64,000 bases of DNA, taken from Candidatus Lernaella stagnicola. Its GTDB lineage: Bacteria > Lernaellota > Lernaellaia > Lernaellales > Lernaellaceae. A program made the translations under genes and the position numbers. The DNA is taken from positions 124,001 through 188,000 of the forward strand of contig JAVCCK010000003.1 of assembly GCA_030765525.1 (NCBI GenBank). The letters are read 5' to 3'. Under the pieces are notes generated by a model, which was not told where the DNA came from, ran no database searches, and saw nothing but the letters and a program-made list of their open reading frames with translations. This document shows positions 53,023 through 62,689 of this stretch, piece by piece; position 1 is the first letter of the stretch; each line of letters starts with the position of its first letter.

Positions 53023-54306
53023 CTATTTTTTGGGCGGGCCGATCACTTCCTTGCCCATGTAGGGCACCAAAGACTTCGGCACACGCACCGTGCCGTCGGC
53101 CTGTTGATGGTTTTCGAGCACAGCGATCAGCGCCCGCGACACGGCGATCGCCGTACCGTTGAGCGTGTGGACAAAACGCGGTTTGCCTTCCGCGGGCCGG
53201 TAGCGAATATTCAACCGCCGCGCCTGGAAGTCGGTGCAGTTGCTGGTGCTGGTCACTTCGCCGTATTCGCCGCACTCGCCCCGCCCCGGCATCCACGCTT
53301 CCAGATCGTATTTGCGATAGGCCGGACTCCCCAAATCGCCCGTGCAGATATCCACCACGCGAAACGGCACTTCCAACGCGGTAAAGATGCGTTCCTCGAT
53401 GTCGCGCATCTTCTCGTGGAGCCCTGCCGACGCCTCGGGGATCGTGAAGGCGAACATTTCGATCTTCGTGAATTGGTGCACGCGGTAGAGGCCGCGGCTC
53501 GCGCGACCGTGTGCTCCGGCCTCAGTGCGGAAGCAATGGCTCAGCCCGGCCAGCAGCATCGGCAGTTCGTCCTCGTCAACGATCTCATTTTGCATCATGC
53601 CGCCCAGGGTGATTTCCGACGTGGCGATCAGCGCGAGGTCCTGATTGGCGATGGAGTAGATCTGCGTTTCCTCGCCCCGCGGATTGAAACCGACGCCGTC
53701 GAGTATGGCCGGTCGCGCCACGTCCGGCGTGATATGCGGCGTGAAGCCCTCGGATGCCAGGATGTCCAAGGCGAAACGAGCCATCGCCAGTTCGAGCAAC
53801 ACGGCGTCGTTTTTCAGAAAGTAGAAATTCGCACCCGCCACCTTGTTGCCCGCTTCGAAATCAATCAACTCGAGACGCCTGCCGATCTCGACATGGTCCA
53901 AAGGCTTGAAGTCGAACACCGGTATCTCACCGACGCGTTTGATTTCGCGGTTCTCCTCTTCCGTGCCGCCGATAGGCGCGTCCGGATGAGTCATATTCGG
54001 AAGTTGGCGAAGGAGGTCGTCCACCGCGGCCTTCGCGGCCTTCGTGCTTTCGTCTAGGGCGGCGATTTCACTCTTGAGCGCCCGCCCCTCTTCGATCAGC
54101 CGCTGCCGCTCTTCCTGTTCCAGCTTGCCTTTCATCGACTTGGCCACTTCGTTGGCCCGCTGACGCAGGCGGTCGCCCTCCGTGAGGAGGCGCGCGCGCG
54201 CTTCAGCCAGTTCCGGCAACACGCCGATCTCGACGTGCATGTTGCGGTGCCCCAGGTTGGCGCGCACGTCGTCGAGGTGTTCCAGGACATAATTCAGATC
54301 AAGCAT
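53023..54306 (-). CDS. serS: Seryl-tRNA synthetase
   Basis: This is a 427-residue class II synthetase. The N-terminal long helical arm (about 1-110) that grips tRNA is seen as charged coiled coil. The catalytic core has TPHITPDVARPAIL, motif 2 (LSHCFRTEAGAHGRASRGLYRVHQFTKIEMF) and motif 3 with HTLNGTAIAVSRALIAVLE. The start at 54306 is set by GGAGG and the typical MLDLNYVLEHLDDVR; a longer frame adds 87 unrelated residues. Housekeeping gene; 7 nt before the phosphoesterase gene. Confidence 0.98.
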   Translation of the reverse strand: MLDLNYVLEHLDDVRANLGHRNMHVEIGVLPELAEARARLLTEGDRLRQRANEVAKSMKGKLEQEERQRLIEEGRALKSEIAALDESTKAAKAAVDDLLRQLPNMTHPDAPIGGTEEENREIKRVGEIPVFDFKPLDHVEIGRRLELIDFEAGNKVAGANFYFLKNDAVLLELAMARFALDILASEGFTPHITPDVARPAILDGVGFNPRGEETQIYSIANQDLALIATSEITLGGMMQNEIVDEDELPMLLAGLSHCFRTEAGAHGRASRGLYRVHQFTKIEMFAFTIPEASAGLHEKMRDIEERIFTALEVPFRVVDICTGDLGSPAYRKYDLEAWMPGRGECGEYGEVTSTSNCTDFQARRLNIRYRPAEGKPRFVHTLNGTAIAVSRALIAVLENHQQADGTVRVPKSLVPYMGKEVIGPPKK

Positions 54307-54391
54307 GTTTCCTCCAGTTGCGACAATCTTCCGGACGGCATTTAACAACGAGCGCCCCGCGCCGACAAGGCGGAAACGCAAAGCGCCGCCG

Positions 54392-55714
54392 TTATTCCGT
54401 TTGGTCTTTCTCGGCCTTGCGCTGCAGTCGGGCCAGGCGATGCGCCAGCGCCGCACGAATCTTTTCGTCGGCGGGACACCCGGCAAGCAAGCGTTGCACA
54501 ACCGCGATCGCCTCTCTGAAGCGGCGTTCTCGGTGTTCCAGATGTTTCGCCAGTTCCTCCCCGGCAAACAGGTCTTTTGAGTCGTGGACCAGCATCTCGC
54601 GCCACAGAGCGACAGCCGGTTCGGCCCGCTGCGAACGCTTAAACAGCATTGAGAGTTCCCGCCCCGCGGCGTCGCGCTGATGCTTCGGATCGGCCGCGAC
54701 TATCTTGCACAGAAAACGCTCTGCCGTAACGGGATCACCGCGTAGCAGGTGGAGTCGCGCCGCGGCGACGACGTCGTCCGTCTCCGCATCCGGCGTATCC
54801 GGGCCGTGCGTGAGCAGTTCGGACATGTGCGCCGCCAGCACGGCCATGCTGACCACGTCGAGCCGATTGTGCTTCAAGATGTCAGCCACGAGCCGGGCGT
54901 CGCGCGTGTGCAGGAAATCAAAATAGCGCTGCGGTATCTCGCTGCCCGGGATGTCGCCGTCGCGACGCACGCCCAGCACTTCGGCTTCCAGCGTCGTCAG
55001 GCGGGAATTCGGCAGCCGATGCCCCAGCAAGCGGCGCGCCGGCGCGAGTAGATCCAGGTGCGGCAGATCGGCCAAGGAGTCGGGCGCGCGGTTCAACACG
55101 AAACGCGTGGTGAGCAAGGGGACGTCGAAAGTACGTCCGTTGAAAGTGATCAAGTACTTTTTTTGCGCCGCGAATTCAGTCAGCGTATGCAGCGCCGCCG
55201 CTTCCTCGAGGAAGTCGCGGGCGAAAATGAGCCGCGTTACGAAGCGCTCCCGCTCAACCCACCCCAAACCGATCAAAAAAGCGAAGGTTCCAGTGCCGCC
55301 GGACAGGCCCGTGGTTTCCGTATCGAGAAACAGGGCGTCGGCGGGATCGTATTCGGCCACGCGGCCGTCGCGGGCCAGCAACGCCGCGGCGCGCGTATTA
55401 AGAGCGGCGAATTCACGCAAGCGCCGGCGACCCCAAAACTCGCCGACGTCAATGTCGTCCTCGACTACAAAAACAGGGCCGTGCGGGGTTTGGTACTCGC
55501 GGCCCGATGCAACATCGTTGAGCCCCAGGGGCGGCAGGCGGCGGTCCGGTACGGCTGCGCTCGGCGTGGTTGCACCGGCGCCCGGCCGCCGTTCGAGGAT
55601 CCGTTCGATGCGGCCGCGTAGGTTCTCAAGTTGCCGCTGTTTGGCGTCCTTCTCGCGTTGCTCCGCGTCGGCGTTTTCGCCGGTCAAACGTTTGAGCCGG
55701 TCGACGACGCTCAT
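54392..55714 (-). CDS. mrfB: RNase H-like exonuclease MrfB/YprB-type
   Basis: This is a 440-residue protein. The central domain (about 95-290) is RNase H-like/DEDD: FLDTETTGLSGGTGTF (DxE), LITFNGRTFDVPLLTTRF and the later HNRLDVVSM (conserved Asp). It matches YprB/MrfB, the 3'-5' exonuclease partner of MrfA in mitomycin repair of Bacillus. The last 130 residues look like TPR helices, as in the family. The start at 55714 overlaps the mrfA stop (ATGA), so they are co-translated. The N-terminal 60 residues are charged and variable. Confidence 0.85.
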   Translation of the reverse strand: MSVVDRLKRLTGENADAEQREKDAKQRQLENLRGRIERILERRPGAGATTPSAAVPDRRLPPLGLNDVASGREYQTPHGPVFVVEDDIDVGEFWGRRRLREFAALNTRAAALLARDGRVAEYDPADALFLDTETTGLSGGTGTFAFLIGLGWVERERFVTRLIFARDFLEEAAALHTLTEFAAQKKYLITFNGRTFDVPLLTTRFVLNRAPDSLADLPHLDLLAPARRLLGHRLPNSRLTTLEAEVLGVRRDGDIPGSEIPQRYFDFLHTRDARLVADILKHNRLDVVSMAVLAAHMSELLTHGPDTPDAETDDVVAAARLHLLRGDPVTAERFLCKIVAADPKHQRDAAGRELSMLFKRSQRAEPAVALWREMLVHDSKDLFAGEELAKHLEHRERRFREAIAVVQRLLAGCPADEKIRAALAHRLARLQRKAEKDQTE

Positions 55715-58065
55715 GGGTGGATCAATGCGAGAATCGCCAGGGCGACTTCCTTGCCCCGGGGACCGACCTCCAACGTGGGACCCACGCAACTAGGGCAGCC
55801 GGTTTCGCAGGGACAGGCGGTGATGCGTTCGCGGGCGGTGGTGAGCAAAAGGTCGTGTTTATCGAAGAGCAGTTCGGAAAAACCGATACCGCCGGGATAG
55901 GCGTCGTAGATAAAGATAGTGGGGTCGAAGGCATCGACGTTGGGCGTCTGGTCGCCACCGGCGTCAACAATTGTGCGACCCGCCGCGGAATGTCGCACGA
56001 ACCAATTGCCGCTTTTATCGCCGAGGCAGCGGTCCAGATCGCGCGGATCGGCCATCAGCAACATGGCGGCAAGGTGATGCAGGCTGTATCCGAGGCCGGT
56101 GAGTCCGTCGATGAGTTCGTCCCGCGTAAAGGGCAGCGTCTCAAGCCTGTCTTTGGGAATCGTGAACCAGTAGCTGGTCGTGTGCATGTCCTTTTCGGGC
56201 AGGTTGACGTCGCCGTAACCCAGATTCTCGGCGGTGTAGAACTTGATTTTCTTGTAGCCGACCACCTTGCGCACAACCTGCACCTCGCCCTGCTCGAAAA
56301 TCAGTTCGGGCTGCGGCGTCGAGTCGAATTCCTCGATGACCCGCACCTTCGTGTAGGTCATGGCGTCGGTGTAGTAATCCACGTCCACCTTGCGCACGTA
56401 CGCTTTTTGCCGCTCCAAATCCAGTTCGTCGACGTGGAACTGCTGCGACTCGACCATGTAAATCGCCTCGGTGTGCACGGTCGTAAACGCGCTGTCCCAA
56501 TCGACCTCGGCAATGACGCGGTGGCTGGCCGGGTCGGTCGTATCCACCACGACCACGTTCTGCGGATTGATCGAACGCAGCGACACTTCGTCGGCCGGGT
56601 AGCTGTCGGTCGCCCAATGCCAGCGATCGCCGACGCGATGCAATACATCTTTTTCCGTGAGGTAATCGAGCAGTTCCTCAATGTTCTCCTTGCCGAATTC
56701 CTCACCCCGCTCGAAAGGTAGTTCGAAGGCCGCGCTCTTCAAGTGGTGAAGCAGGATCAGCAGGTTGTCCGGATTGACCCGGCAATGCTCCGGGCTGTGG
56801 CCGAAAAAGTATTCGGGATTTTCGACGATGTATTGATCGAGCGGATTGCTGCGCGCCACAAGCACCGCCAGGCTGTGCCCCGAACGCCGCCCCGCCCGTC
56901 CGGCCTGTTGCCAGGTGCTGGCGATGGAACCGGGATAACCGGCCATGATGCACACTTCGAGGTCGCCGATGTCGATGCCCAGTTCCAGGGCGTTGGTACT
57001 GACCACGCCCATCACCGTACGTTTGCGCAGGCCCTTTTCGATTTGCCGTCGCAAATTCGGCAGGTAGCCGCCGCGATAGCCGGTGACGTACTGATCGTCG
57101 ATCGGTTTGCCCTTGGCGAAGCGATCCTTGAGATACTTGGTGAGCACTTCGACATTGAGGCGGCTCGTGGTGAAGACGATGGTTTGCAGCGAGTTCTCAA
57201 TCAACTGTGTGGCCATACGACGCGCGGGCTGTAGGGCTCCCTGCCGAATGCCGAGCTCGCGATTGATCACCGGCGGATTGAACAGCACGAAGGATTTAGC
57301 CGCCCGCGGCGCGCCGCTTTCGTCGATCAGTTCGACGGGGCTTTCGATGATGTTCTGCGCGTGCTCCTGCGGGTTGGCGACCGTGGCGCTGCACAGGATG
57401 AAAATCGGGTCGGCGTTGTAGAAGCGGCAAATGCGGCGAAGGCGGCGGATGACATTGGTCAGGTGACTGCCGAAGACGCCGCGGTAGACGTGCAGTTCGT
57501 CGATCACCACATACTTGAGGTTGTTGAACAGCTTCTGCCACTTGGTGTGGTGCGGCAGGATCGCGGTATGAAGCATGTCCGGATTGGTGACCACGACGTG
57601 CCCCTGCTTACGGATCGACTGCCGGGCGTCGGCGGGCGTATCGCCGTCGTAGGTGAAGGTTTTGATGTTGGCGCCAAGCTTGCGAATCAGGCCGTGGATC
57701 TCATGCATCTGATCCTGGGCCAGCGCTTTGGTCGGAAACATGTACAGCGCCCGGGTTTCGGGCTCGTCGATGATCGCCTGCAGCACCGGCAGGTTGTAGC
57801 ACAGCGTTTTGCCGCTGGCGGTGGGAGTTACCAACACGATATTTCGTTCGGCGCGAACGTGTTCGACAGCCGCGGCCTGGTGGCTGTAAAGGCGCTCGAT
57901 GCCCTGCTCGGCGAATACGCGCCGCAAGTCGGCATGGACCCAGGTCGGAAAGTCGCGAAACTCGCCGGGCACTGCCGGCAGCTCCTTGAAAGCGCGCACG
58001 TTCTCCATGAAACGAGGGTCGTCGCGCCAGCGTTGCAGGATCTCTTCAAGCGTAAGTTTGGCCAT
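55711..58065 (-). CDS. mrfA: DEAD/DEAH-type helicase MrfA/YprA-type with C-terminal Cys cluster
   Basis: This is a 784-residue superfamily 2 helicase. Walker A is in TPTASGKTLCYNLPVLQ, motif II is DELH (VVIDELHVYRG), motif III SATVANP and motif VI QAGRAGRRSGHS. The C-terminal DUF1998-type region contains CPCETGCPSC, a four-cysteine cluster that binds metal in MrfA. MrfA unwinds DNA and works with the MrfB exonuclease in a nucleotide-excision-independent repair route for interstrand crosslinks or adducts in Bacillus. It lies 5 nt after a histidine kinase gene. Confidence 0.9.
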   Translation of the reverse strand: MAKLTLEEILQRWRDDPRFMENVRAFKELPAVPGEFRDFPTWVHADLRRVFAEQGIERLYSHQAAAVEHVRAERNIVLVTPTASGKTLCYNLPVLQAIIDEPETRALYMFPTKALAQDQMHEIHGLIRKLGANIKTFTYDGDTPADARQSIRKQGHVVVTNPDMLHTAILPHHTKWQKLFNNLKYVVIDELHVYRGVFGSHLTNVIRRLRRICRFYNADPIFILCSATVANPQEHAQNIIESPVELIDESGAPRAAKSFVLFNPPVINRELGIRQGALQPARRMATQLIENSLQTIVFTTSRLNVEVLTKYLKDRFAKGKPIDDQYVTGYRGGYLPNLRRQIEKGLRKRTVMGVVSTNALELGIDIGDLEVCIMAGYPGSIASTWQQAGRAGRRSGHSLAVLVARSNPLDQYIVENPEYFFGHSPEHCRVNPDNLLILLHHLKSAAFELPFERGEEFGKENIEELLDYLTEKDVLHRVGDRWHWATDSYPADEVSLRSINPQNVVVVDTTDPASHRVIAEVDWDSAFTTVHTEAIYMVESQQFHVDELDLERQKAYVRKVDVDYYTDAMTYTKVRVIEEFDSTPQPELIFEQGEVQVVRKVVGYKKIKFYTAENLGYGDVNLPEKDMHTTSYWFTIPKDRLETLPFTRDELIDGLTGLGYSLHHLAAMLLMADPRDLDRCLGDKSGNWFVRHSAAGRTIVDAGGDQTPNVDAFDPTIFIYDAYPGGIGFSELLFDKHDLLLTTARERITACPCETGCPSCVGPTLEVGPRGKEVALAILALIHP

Positions 58066-58070
58066 GAATG

Positions 58071-59504
58071 TCAGCTCGTTTTCTTTTTTCGCCGTGTCGG
58101 CTCAAACGGCAACCGAATGATGAAGGTCGTGCCGGCATCGAGCTTGCTGCGAACGCTCACGACGCCGCCATGCTCCTCCACAATCGTCCGCACCGAAAAG
58201 AGCCCGAGTCCCAGGGAACTCGGAGTACCGCGGGTGCTGAAGAACGGCTCGAAAATCTGCGGCAGGTATTCCGCGGCAATTCCTTCGCCGTCGTCCTCGA
58301 CTTCCAGCACCAGGGTGTCCTCCTCCTGCCGGGTCCGTATCGTGACCCGCCCGCCGGGACGATGGATGGCTTCAAACGCGTTGACCAAGAGATCAACGAT
58401 CATTTGTTCGAGCTGGCTTTCAATGCCCAGTAGGCCCGGCGTGTTTTCGTCAAGGATGGAATCCACGACGACGCCGCGCCGCTTGCGCTCGGGTTCCAGG
58501 GCTCTGAGGCAACGCATGATCAAGTGGCGCATATCGATCGGCGAATGAACGGCGTCGCCGCGTTGTTTGGTCAGCAGCCGCAGGTTATCGATCAGCAGCG
58601 ACATGTGCTGGGCGTTTTGCAGTACCCGTTGGAGCGTCGTGCGCGCTTTGTCGAGCCGGTCTTCGAATTTCAAAAAGAAGAGTTCGGAATCGCTGATGAT
58701 GATCGAGAGCGGGTTGGTCATGTCGTGCAGAATACCGGCCACCAATTTGCCCGTTGCAGAAAAGCGCTCGGCGCGTAGCAACTGCCGGCGCGCGTGCTGG
58801 GCGTAATCCTGATTAGCGCGGCCGCGATCCAGCGCCGCCTCCAAATCGTAGAAGCTGCGCGTCAGTTCGTCGTTGGCCGCACCCAGTCGCCGCTGAAGAT
58901 TGCCCATTTCGGTTTGCGCTTCGCGGCGTTGATCGGCGGAGCGTCGATTGATGAAGAAAGCCAGCGTCAAGAGTACGAAGAGGAACGGCACCTGCCACGC
59001 CCACACGTCGGAAATCGGCAACGCCGGGCCGGTCAAGGCGGCGGGCATGAAAAAGCGATGCGCGGCGGCCACGATCAGCAACGACGCGGCCACCCCGCCA
59101 ACCGTCAGATCGATCAAACGCCGGTTATCGTAAAAATACGCCGCAAGTAATGGAAAAAGGAAGATGCAAAGAAAGGGGCTGCTGAGTCCACCGGTGTTTA
59201 CCGTTACGCTGGTGATGGCCGCCAGATCTAAGAACAGAAGGTCTAACGTGGTGGCGATAGGAAAACGCCAGAGGTACACGCGCGGTAATAGAAGCACGTA
59301 AGCAACGCCCACCAAGCCGAATCCGTAAATCGCCAGCAACAGGTACGGACGCGGGGGCGCGAAGTTCCAGGAAACCATCCAAAATATGGCTGCCGCAATC
59401 AGATTCACGAAACGGCCGGTCATCAGGCCGAGCGTCGGGCCGCGATGGCCGACATCCTCCAGCCCGGTGAACCATTTACCTACCGCAGCGCGTGTGAATT
59501 CCAT
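58071..59504 (-). CDS. Membrane sensor histidine kinase (multi-helix)
   Basis: This is a 477-residue protein. The N-terminal 190 residues hold about six membrane helices with short loops (no large sensory domain). A coiled coil follows (about 195-245), then HisKA-like GKLVAGILHDMTNPLSI (His acceptor) and HATPase motifs NAFEAIH (N box), VEDDGEGI (G1) and SLGLGLFSVRTIVEEHGG (G2). It resembles NtrB/AtoS-like membrane kinases whose partners are often sigma-54 activators. No regulator gene is adjacent. It ends 5 nt before mrfA. Confidence 0.9.
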   Translation of the reverse strand: MEFTRAAVGKWFTGLEDVGHRGPTLGLMTGRFVNLIAAAIFWMVSWNFAPPRPYLLLAIYGFGLVGVAYVLLLPRVYLWRFPIATTLDLLFLDLAAITSVTVNTGGLSSPFLCIFLFPLLAAYFYDNRRLIDLTVGGVAASLLIVAAAHRFFMPAALTGPALPISDVWAWQVPFLFVLLTLAFFINRRSADQRREAQTEMGNLQRRLGAANDELTRSFYDLEAALDRGRANQDYAQHARRQLLRAERFSATGKLVAGILHDMTNPLSIIISDSELFFLKFEDRLDKARTTLQRVLQNAQHMSLLIDNLRLLTKQRGDAVHSPIDMRHLIMRCLRALEPERKRRGVVVDSILDENTPGLLGIESQLEQMIVDLLVNAFEAIHRPGGRVTIRTRQEEDTLVLEVEDDGEGIAAEYLPQIFEPFFSTRGTPSSLGLGLFSVRTIVEEHGGVVSVRSKLDAGTTFIIRLPFEPTRRKKKTS

Positions 59505-59579
59505 CCCGCCTCTCTCCGTGATTCGCTAAAGTAGCAAACACCCGCAGATCGGAAAAGCCTAGCGTCGGCCCGACTCCCG

Positions 59580-60215
59580 CTAATCCGCAAGCAGGCTGCG
59601 AATATCAAGCGTTACCGTTTCGGCCAAGGGCGTAATTTCCGCCAACGCGTCGGCGACGATCGCGGCATGCTCGGTGTTGAACTGCTCATCGCCGGTCGTG
59701 GACAAGTTGATCTGCACGTTCATGGCCGCACCGATCACCGCCGTGTAGGCGAGTTGCATTCCGGTGCCCGCATCCGACAGGCAATTCCTGTTCGTTTTCC
59801 GGTAAAGCGACTCGATCAACCTCGCCACTTTCGCCGACGCCGCCAACGTTTGAGCGGGCACTTGAGCCGCCCCCTTGGCCGCGTTGCGAATCGCTTGCCG
59901 CCGCGCCGCCTTCTCTTCGTCGGTACCCTTGGGCATCGCAAAAGCGTCGCCGAACTTGTTGTACGCATCGGTGTCGGCGTCGACCAGCGCCATTAGTTCA
60001 CCACGTAAACGCTCGAGCGCCTCCAGCGCATTCTGCGCTTCTTCCTCCACATCGGCGTACTTCTTTTTGCCGATGGTCAGGCGGCAGACCATCGCCATCA
60101 ATGCGGCTGCCTGTGCGCCTGCCAAGGCTGCCACGCTGCCGCCGCCCGGCGCCGGTTCGTTCGAGGCGAGTAGATCGACGAATTCATTGACTTTCAACTC
60201 CACGAGCTTGGACAT
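59580..60215 (-). CDS. fchA: Cyclodeaminase/cyclohydrolase family protein
   Basis: This is a 211-residue, all-helical enzyme of the formiminotetrahydrofolate cyclodeaminase (FTCD C-terminal) and methenyl-THF cyclohydrolase FchA family. Visible marks are the N-terminal VNEFVDLLASNEPAPGGGSVAALAGA loop, MVCRLTIGKKKY and the helical core with RLIESL. It converts formimino- or methenyl-tetrahydrofolate. It follows the formimidoyltransferase gene by 10 nt, so the two likely act in sequence. Confidence 0.92.
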   Translation of the reverse strand: MSKLVELKVNEFVDLLASNEPAPGGGSVAALAGAQAAALMAMVCRLTIGKKKYADVEEEAQNALEALERLRGELMALVDADTDAYNKFGDAFAMPKGTDEEKAARRQAIRNAAKGAAQVPAQTLAASAKVARLIESLYRKTNRNCLSDAGTGMQLAYTAVIGAAMNVQINLSTTGDEQFNTEHAAIVADALAEITPLAETVTLDIRSLLAD

Positions 60216-60225
60216 CGGCGACTCC

Positions 60226-61221
60226 TTACAAGCGTTTGGCGATCAAGTATTCGAGCACTTTTTCATCGGGATCGAAGGGCGCGAGATCCGCCAGGCCCAA
60301 TCCCTCGGCGGCCGCGCGCACGGCCGCGGCGTCATCGAGATCGGCGCCGCCGTAGTGACGGCCGCTTTCGGCCAGGGCAACCAGCGGCAAGAGGCCGACG
60401 ATTTCCGAACCCGTGACCTGCACGTCTTTTTCGGCGGCGAGTTCGACGATTTTGTCGTAGACCACATGCATGTTGGTGACCTTATAGTTGACCAAGTTCA
60501 TGCTGACTTGCGCTAGTTTGCGGCCGGGGACCTCCAACGCAAAACCCATCCCTTTGACTGCTTGAAAAAGGCCCGGGATGCGCTCGCCGTCTTTTTTGTA
60601 CCCGGACTCGCGGAGGGTCTTGGCGATCGTGTTGGCGAAGCCGACGTCCTCGGTCGCCAGGTTGACGTTGTAGGCGATAAGAAACTGCCGCGCGCCGATC
60701 GCGGTTGCGCCGGAGGCCGGAACGAATTTCGCGGGACCGAAGTCCGGCGTCCACTCCGGGTCGCTCAACTTCTCGAGCAATCCCTCGTACTGGCCTTTGC
60801 GGACCTTGGCCAAATTAGTGCGCTCGGGCCTACGCGCCGCCTCGCCATACAGGTACACCGGTATGCCGATCTGGTCGCCCACACGGCGGCCCAACTTGCG
60901 GGCCAAGCGCGCACAATCGGCCATCGTTACGCCCTTGACCGGCACAAAAGGAACGACGTCCGCGGCACCCATGCGCGGATGCTCGCCTTGATGTTGCTGC
61001 ATGTCGATCATTGAAGTCGCAGCGCGTATGCAGGCAAAGGCGCCGTCGACGATCGTCTCGGGGTCGCCCACGATCGTGATGACCGTGCGGTTGTAGGTCG
61101 CTTCGGCCTCGGCGGAAAGCACGATGGCGCCCGTGCGCTTAATCGCCTCCAGCACGCTGTCGATCTTGGCCTGATCCCGTCCCTCGCTGATATTAGGTAC
61201 GCATTCGACAATTTGATTCAT
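60226..61221 (-). CDS. ftcD: Glutamate formimidoyltransferase
   Basis: This 331-residue enzyme transfers the formimino group from formiminoglutamate to tetrahydrofolate. Family marks are IVECVPNISEGRD, the substrate-loop HPRMGAADVVPFVPV, and GARQFLIAYNVNLATED. The start at 61221 has GGGAGG upstream; a longer frame adds nine residues. It pairs with the cyclodeaminase downstream. A histidine-degradation route is suggested, but no hut genes are in the window. Confidence 0.95.
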   Translation of the reverse strand: MNQIVECVPNISEGRDQAKIDSVLEAIKRTGAIVLSAEAEATYNRTVITIVGDPETIVDGAFACIRAATSMIDMQQHQGEHPRMGAADVVPFVPVKGVTMADCARLARKLGRRVGDQIGIPVYLYGEAARRPERTNLAKVRKGQYEGLLEKLSDPEWTPDFGPAKFVPASGATAIGARQFLIAYNVNLATEDVGFANTIAKTLRESGYKKDGERIPGLFQAVKGMGFALEVPGRKLAQVSMNLVNYKVTNMHVVYDKIVELAAEKDVQVTGSEIVGLLPLVALAESGRHYGGADLDDAAAVRAAAEGLGLADLAPFDPDEKVLEYLIAKRL

Positions 61222-61250
61222 GATGTTCCTCCCGATCGTCACGACCAAGG

Positions 61251-62267
61251 TTACGGCAGTCGTTTGGCAACGGTTTCAACGTGAAAACGTCGAGTCAATT
61301 CATTAGCAAAATTTTCGGCGTCGGACTCCGTGTCGAACTCGCCCACCAGCAATTCGCAACGCTTGCCACGCAATACGAGATGCACGCGAAGCCCCGCCGC
61401 GGAGAAAGATCCCGAGGCGCGTTCGGCGGCGGCGAGGTTTTCGTAGACACCGACACTCAAGCTGAAGCGCGCCTTGCTTTTCGGCGGGCGGATTTCCGTC
61501 GGACCCCCGTCGCGAAAGAGCGTGCTCTCGAGGCGATCCTTGGCTCGCCAGGCGACCAACGTTTCGGGCCAGTTTTGCACCAGCAGTCGATAGTAGTGGT
61601 GGGCCATGTCGTATCGATGCTGTTTTTCCGCGGCCAAGCCAAGATGAAAATAGATCGAAGGCAAGTCTAGAATATTCGAGTTGGCCTGCAAGGCGCGCAT
61701 GTAGGCCTCAACGGCGCCCGGCCAGTCTTTCTGCCTCACCTTCATGTCGCCGAGGCCGGCCAGTGCTTGCGCCGCACGCGGGTGGTCCGGGTGCTTGGCC
61801 AAAAACGTGGCGAAGCTGCGTCCGGAAGTCGATCCCAGCGGCAACCGCAGTTCCAAGGCTCCGCGCAGCAACAAGATATCCGGAGCGGCGGGATGATCGG
61901 GGTGCTTTCGTAGAAATTCATCGGCGCTGTTGATCGCCGTGCGATCCTCGCCGCTCAAGTGCAGAAGGCGAACCAGTGCGGCGCGGGCCGTCGCTTCTTC
62001 CGGTCGCTGGGCGCAGTTTTCGATACATTCGCGCAAGCGTTTTTTGGCGTCGAAGAAGGGGCGATCGGCTTGTGCGGCCGCCAGTAAGACGGGGCAACGA
62101 TTGGCGGGGTCGGTCTCCGCTTCGAGGAAGTCGTCGAGCGATTGATCGGCCTTGGCGATTTCCCCCGTCGCGTACAACTTCAGGATATTTTCGGCAACGT
62201 CATCGTCCCCTGCCACGGCCGGCAGGCAGATCAGCAAAACAAGCACAACGGAGATTCGCCAGTGCAA
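61251..62267 (-). CDS. Exported TPR protein with C-terminal SPOR domain
   Basis: This is a 338-residue protein with a signal peptide (about 1-20, LPAVAG). TPR-type helical repeats run from about 25 to 255 (AAPDILLLRGALELR, PRAAQALAGLGDMKVRQKDWPGAVEAYMRAL), and a SPOR domain covers about 265-335 (FSLSVGVYENLAAAERASGSF, LLVGEFDTESDAENFANEL). SPOR domains bind denuded peptidoglycan at the division site. The start is a TTG with AAAGG 8 nt upstream. Co-oriented with the folate genes, 29 nt ahead of ftcD. Confidence 0.85.
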   Translation of the reverse strand: MHWRISVVLVLLICLPAVAGDDDVAENILKLYATGEIAKADQSLDDFLEAETDPANRCPVLLAAAQADRPFFDAKKRLRECIENCAQRPEEATARAALVRLLHLSGEDRTAINSADEFLRKHPDHPAAPDILLLRGALELRLPLGSTSGRSFATFLAKHPDHPRAAQALAGLGDMKVRQKDWPGAVEAYMRALQANSNILDLPSIYFHLGLAAEKQHRYDMAHHYYRLLVQNWPETLVAWRAKDRLESTLFRDGGPTEIRPPKSKARFSLSVGVYENLAAAERASGSFSAAGLRVHLVLRGKRCELLVGEFDTESDAENFANELTRRFHVETVAKRLP

Positions 62268-62332
62268 AAATGACGCCTTTTAGCTTATCGTTCGCGCCGC
62301 GCTCGGCGCTTGGTGTATCGGAAAACTGGGCG

Positions 62333-62689
62333 TCAGGTTTCAAGCCGGTCGGCTTGATACACCTCGTCGTCTTCGGCCGGACCGCGCAAACGCTCCAATT
62401 CGTCGTTCGCATCTTCCAGTTCCCGCCGAGATCGCTTGGCTATTCGATTGGACTTGATGACCGCCACAAGTGACAGCAACATCACGAGGAATCCACCGCC
62501 GACGAAGCAAATAGCGAAGTAACTAGCCACCGAAAGCTGCGCCGCAGTCTGGAACATCGTATCCGTGAACGGCACTTGGAACTTGAAAGGAAACGTCCTG
62601 GTTAGTTCGTCTCGGTTCGACTCAATGGCCTGGGCCACCAACAACACCAAGACGACGAAGAGAAACGCCCAAATGACAACCCGTTTCAT
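62333..62689 (-). CDS. LapA-domain (DUF1049-like) membrane protein
   Basis: This is a 118-residue protein with two membrane segments (about 3-22 and 52-80), a short loop with FPFKFQVPF, and a cytoplasmic charged coiled coil to the end, the layout of LapA/DUF1049 proteins that accompany LPS-assembly factors. It overlaps the HIT gene by 4 nt. A lapB-like TPR partner is not in the classical position, although the next gene is a TPR-SPOR protein. Confidence 0.75.
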   Translation of the reverse strand: MKRVVIWAFLFVVLVLLVAQAIESNRDELTRTFPFKFQVPFTDTMFQTAAQLSVASYFAICFVGGGFLVMLLSLVAVIKSNRIAKRSRRELEDANDELERLRGPAEDDEVYQADRLET

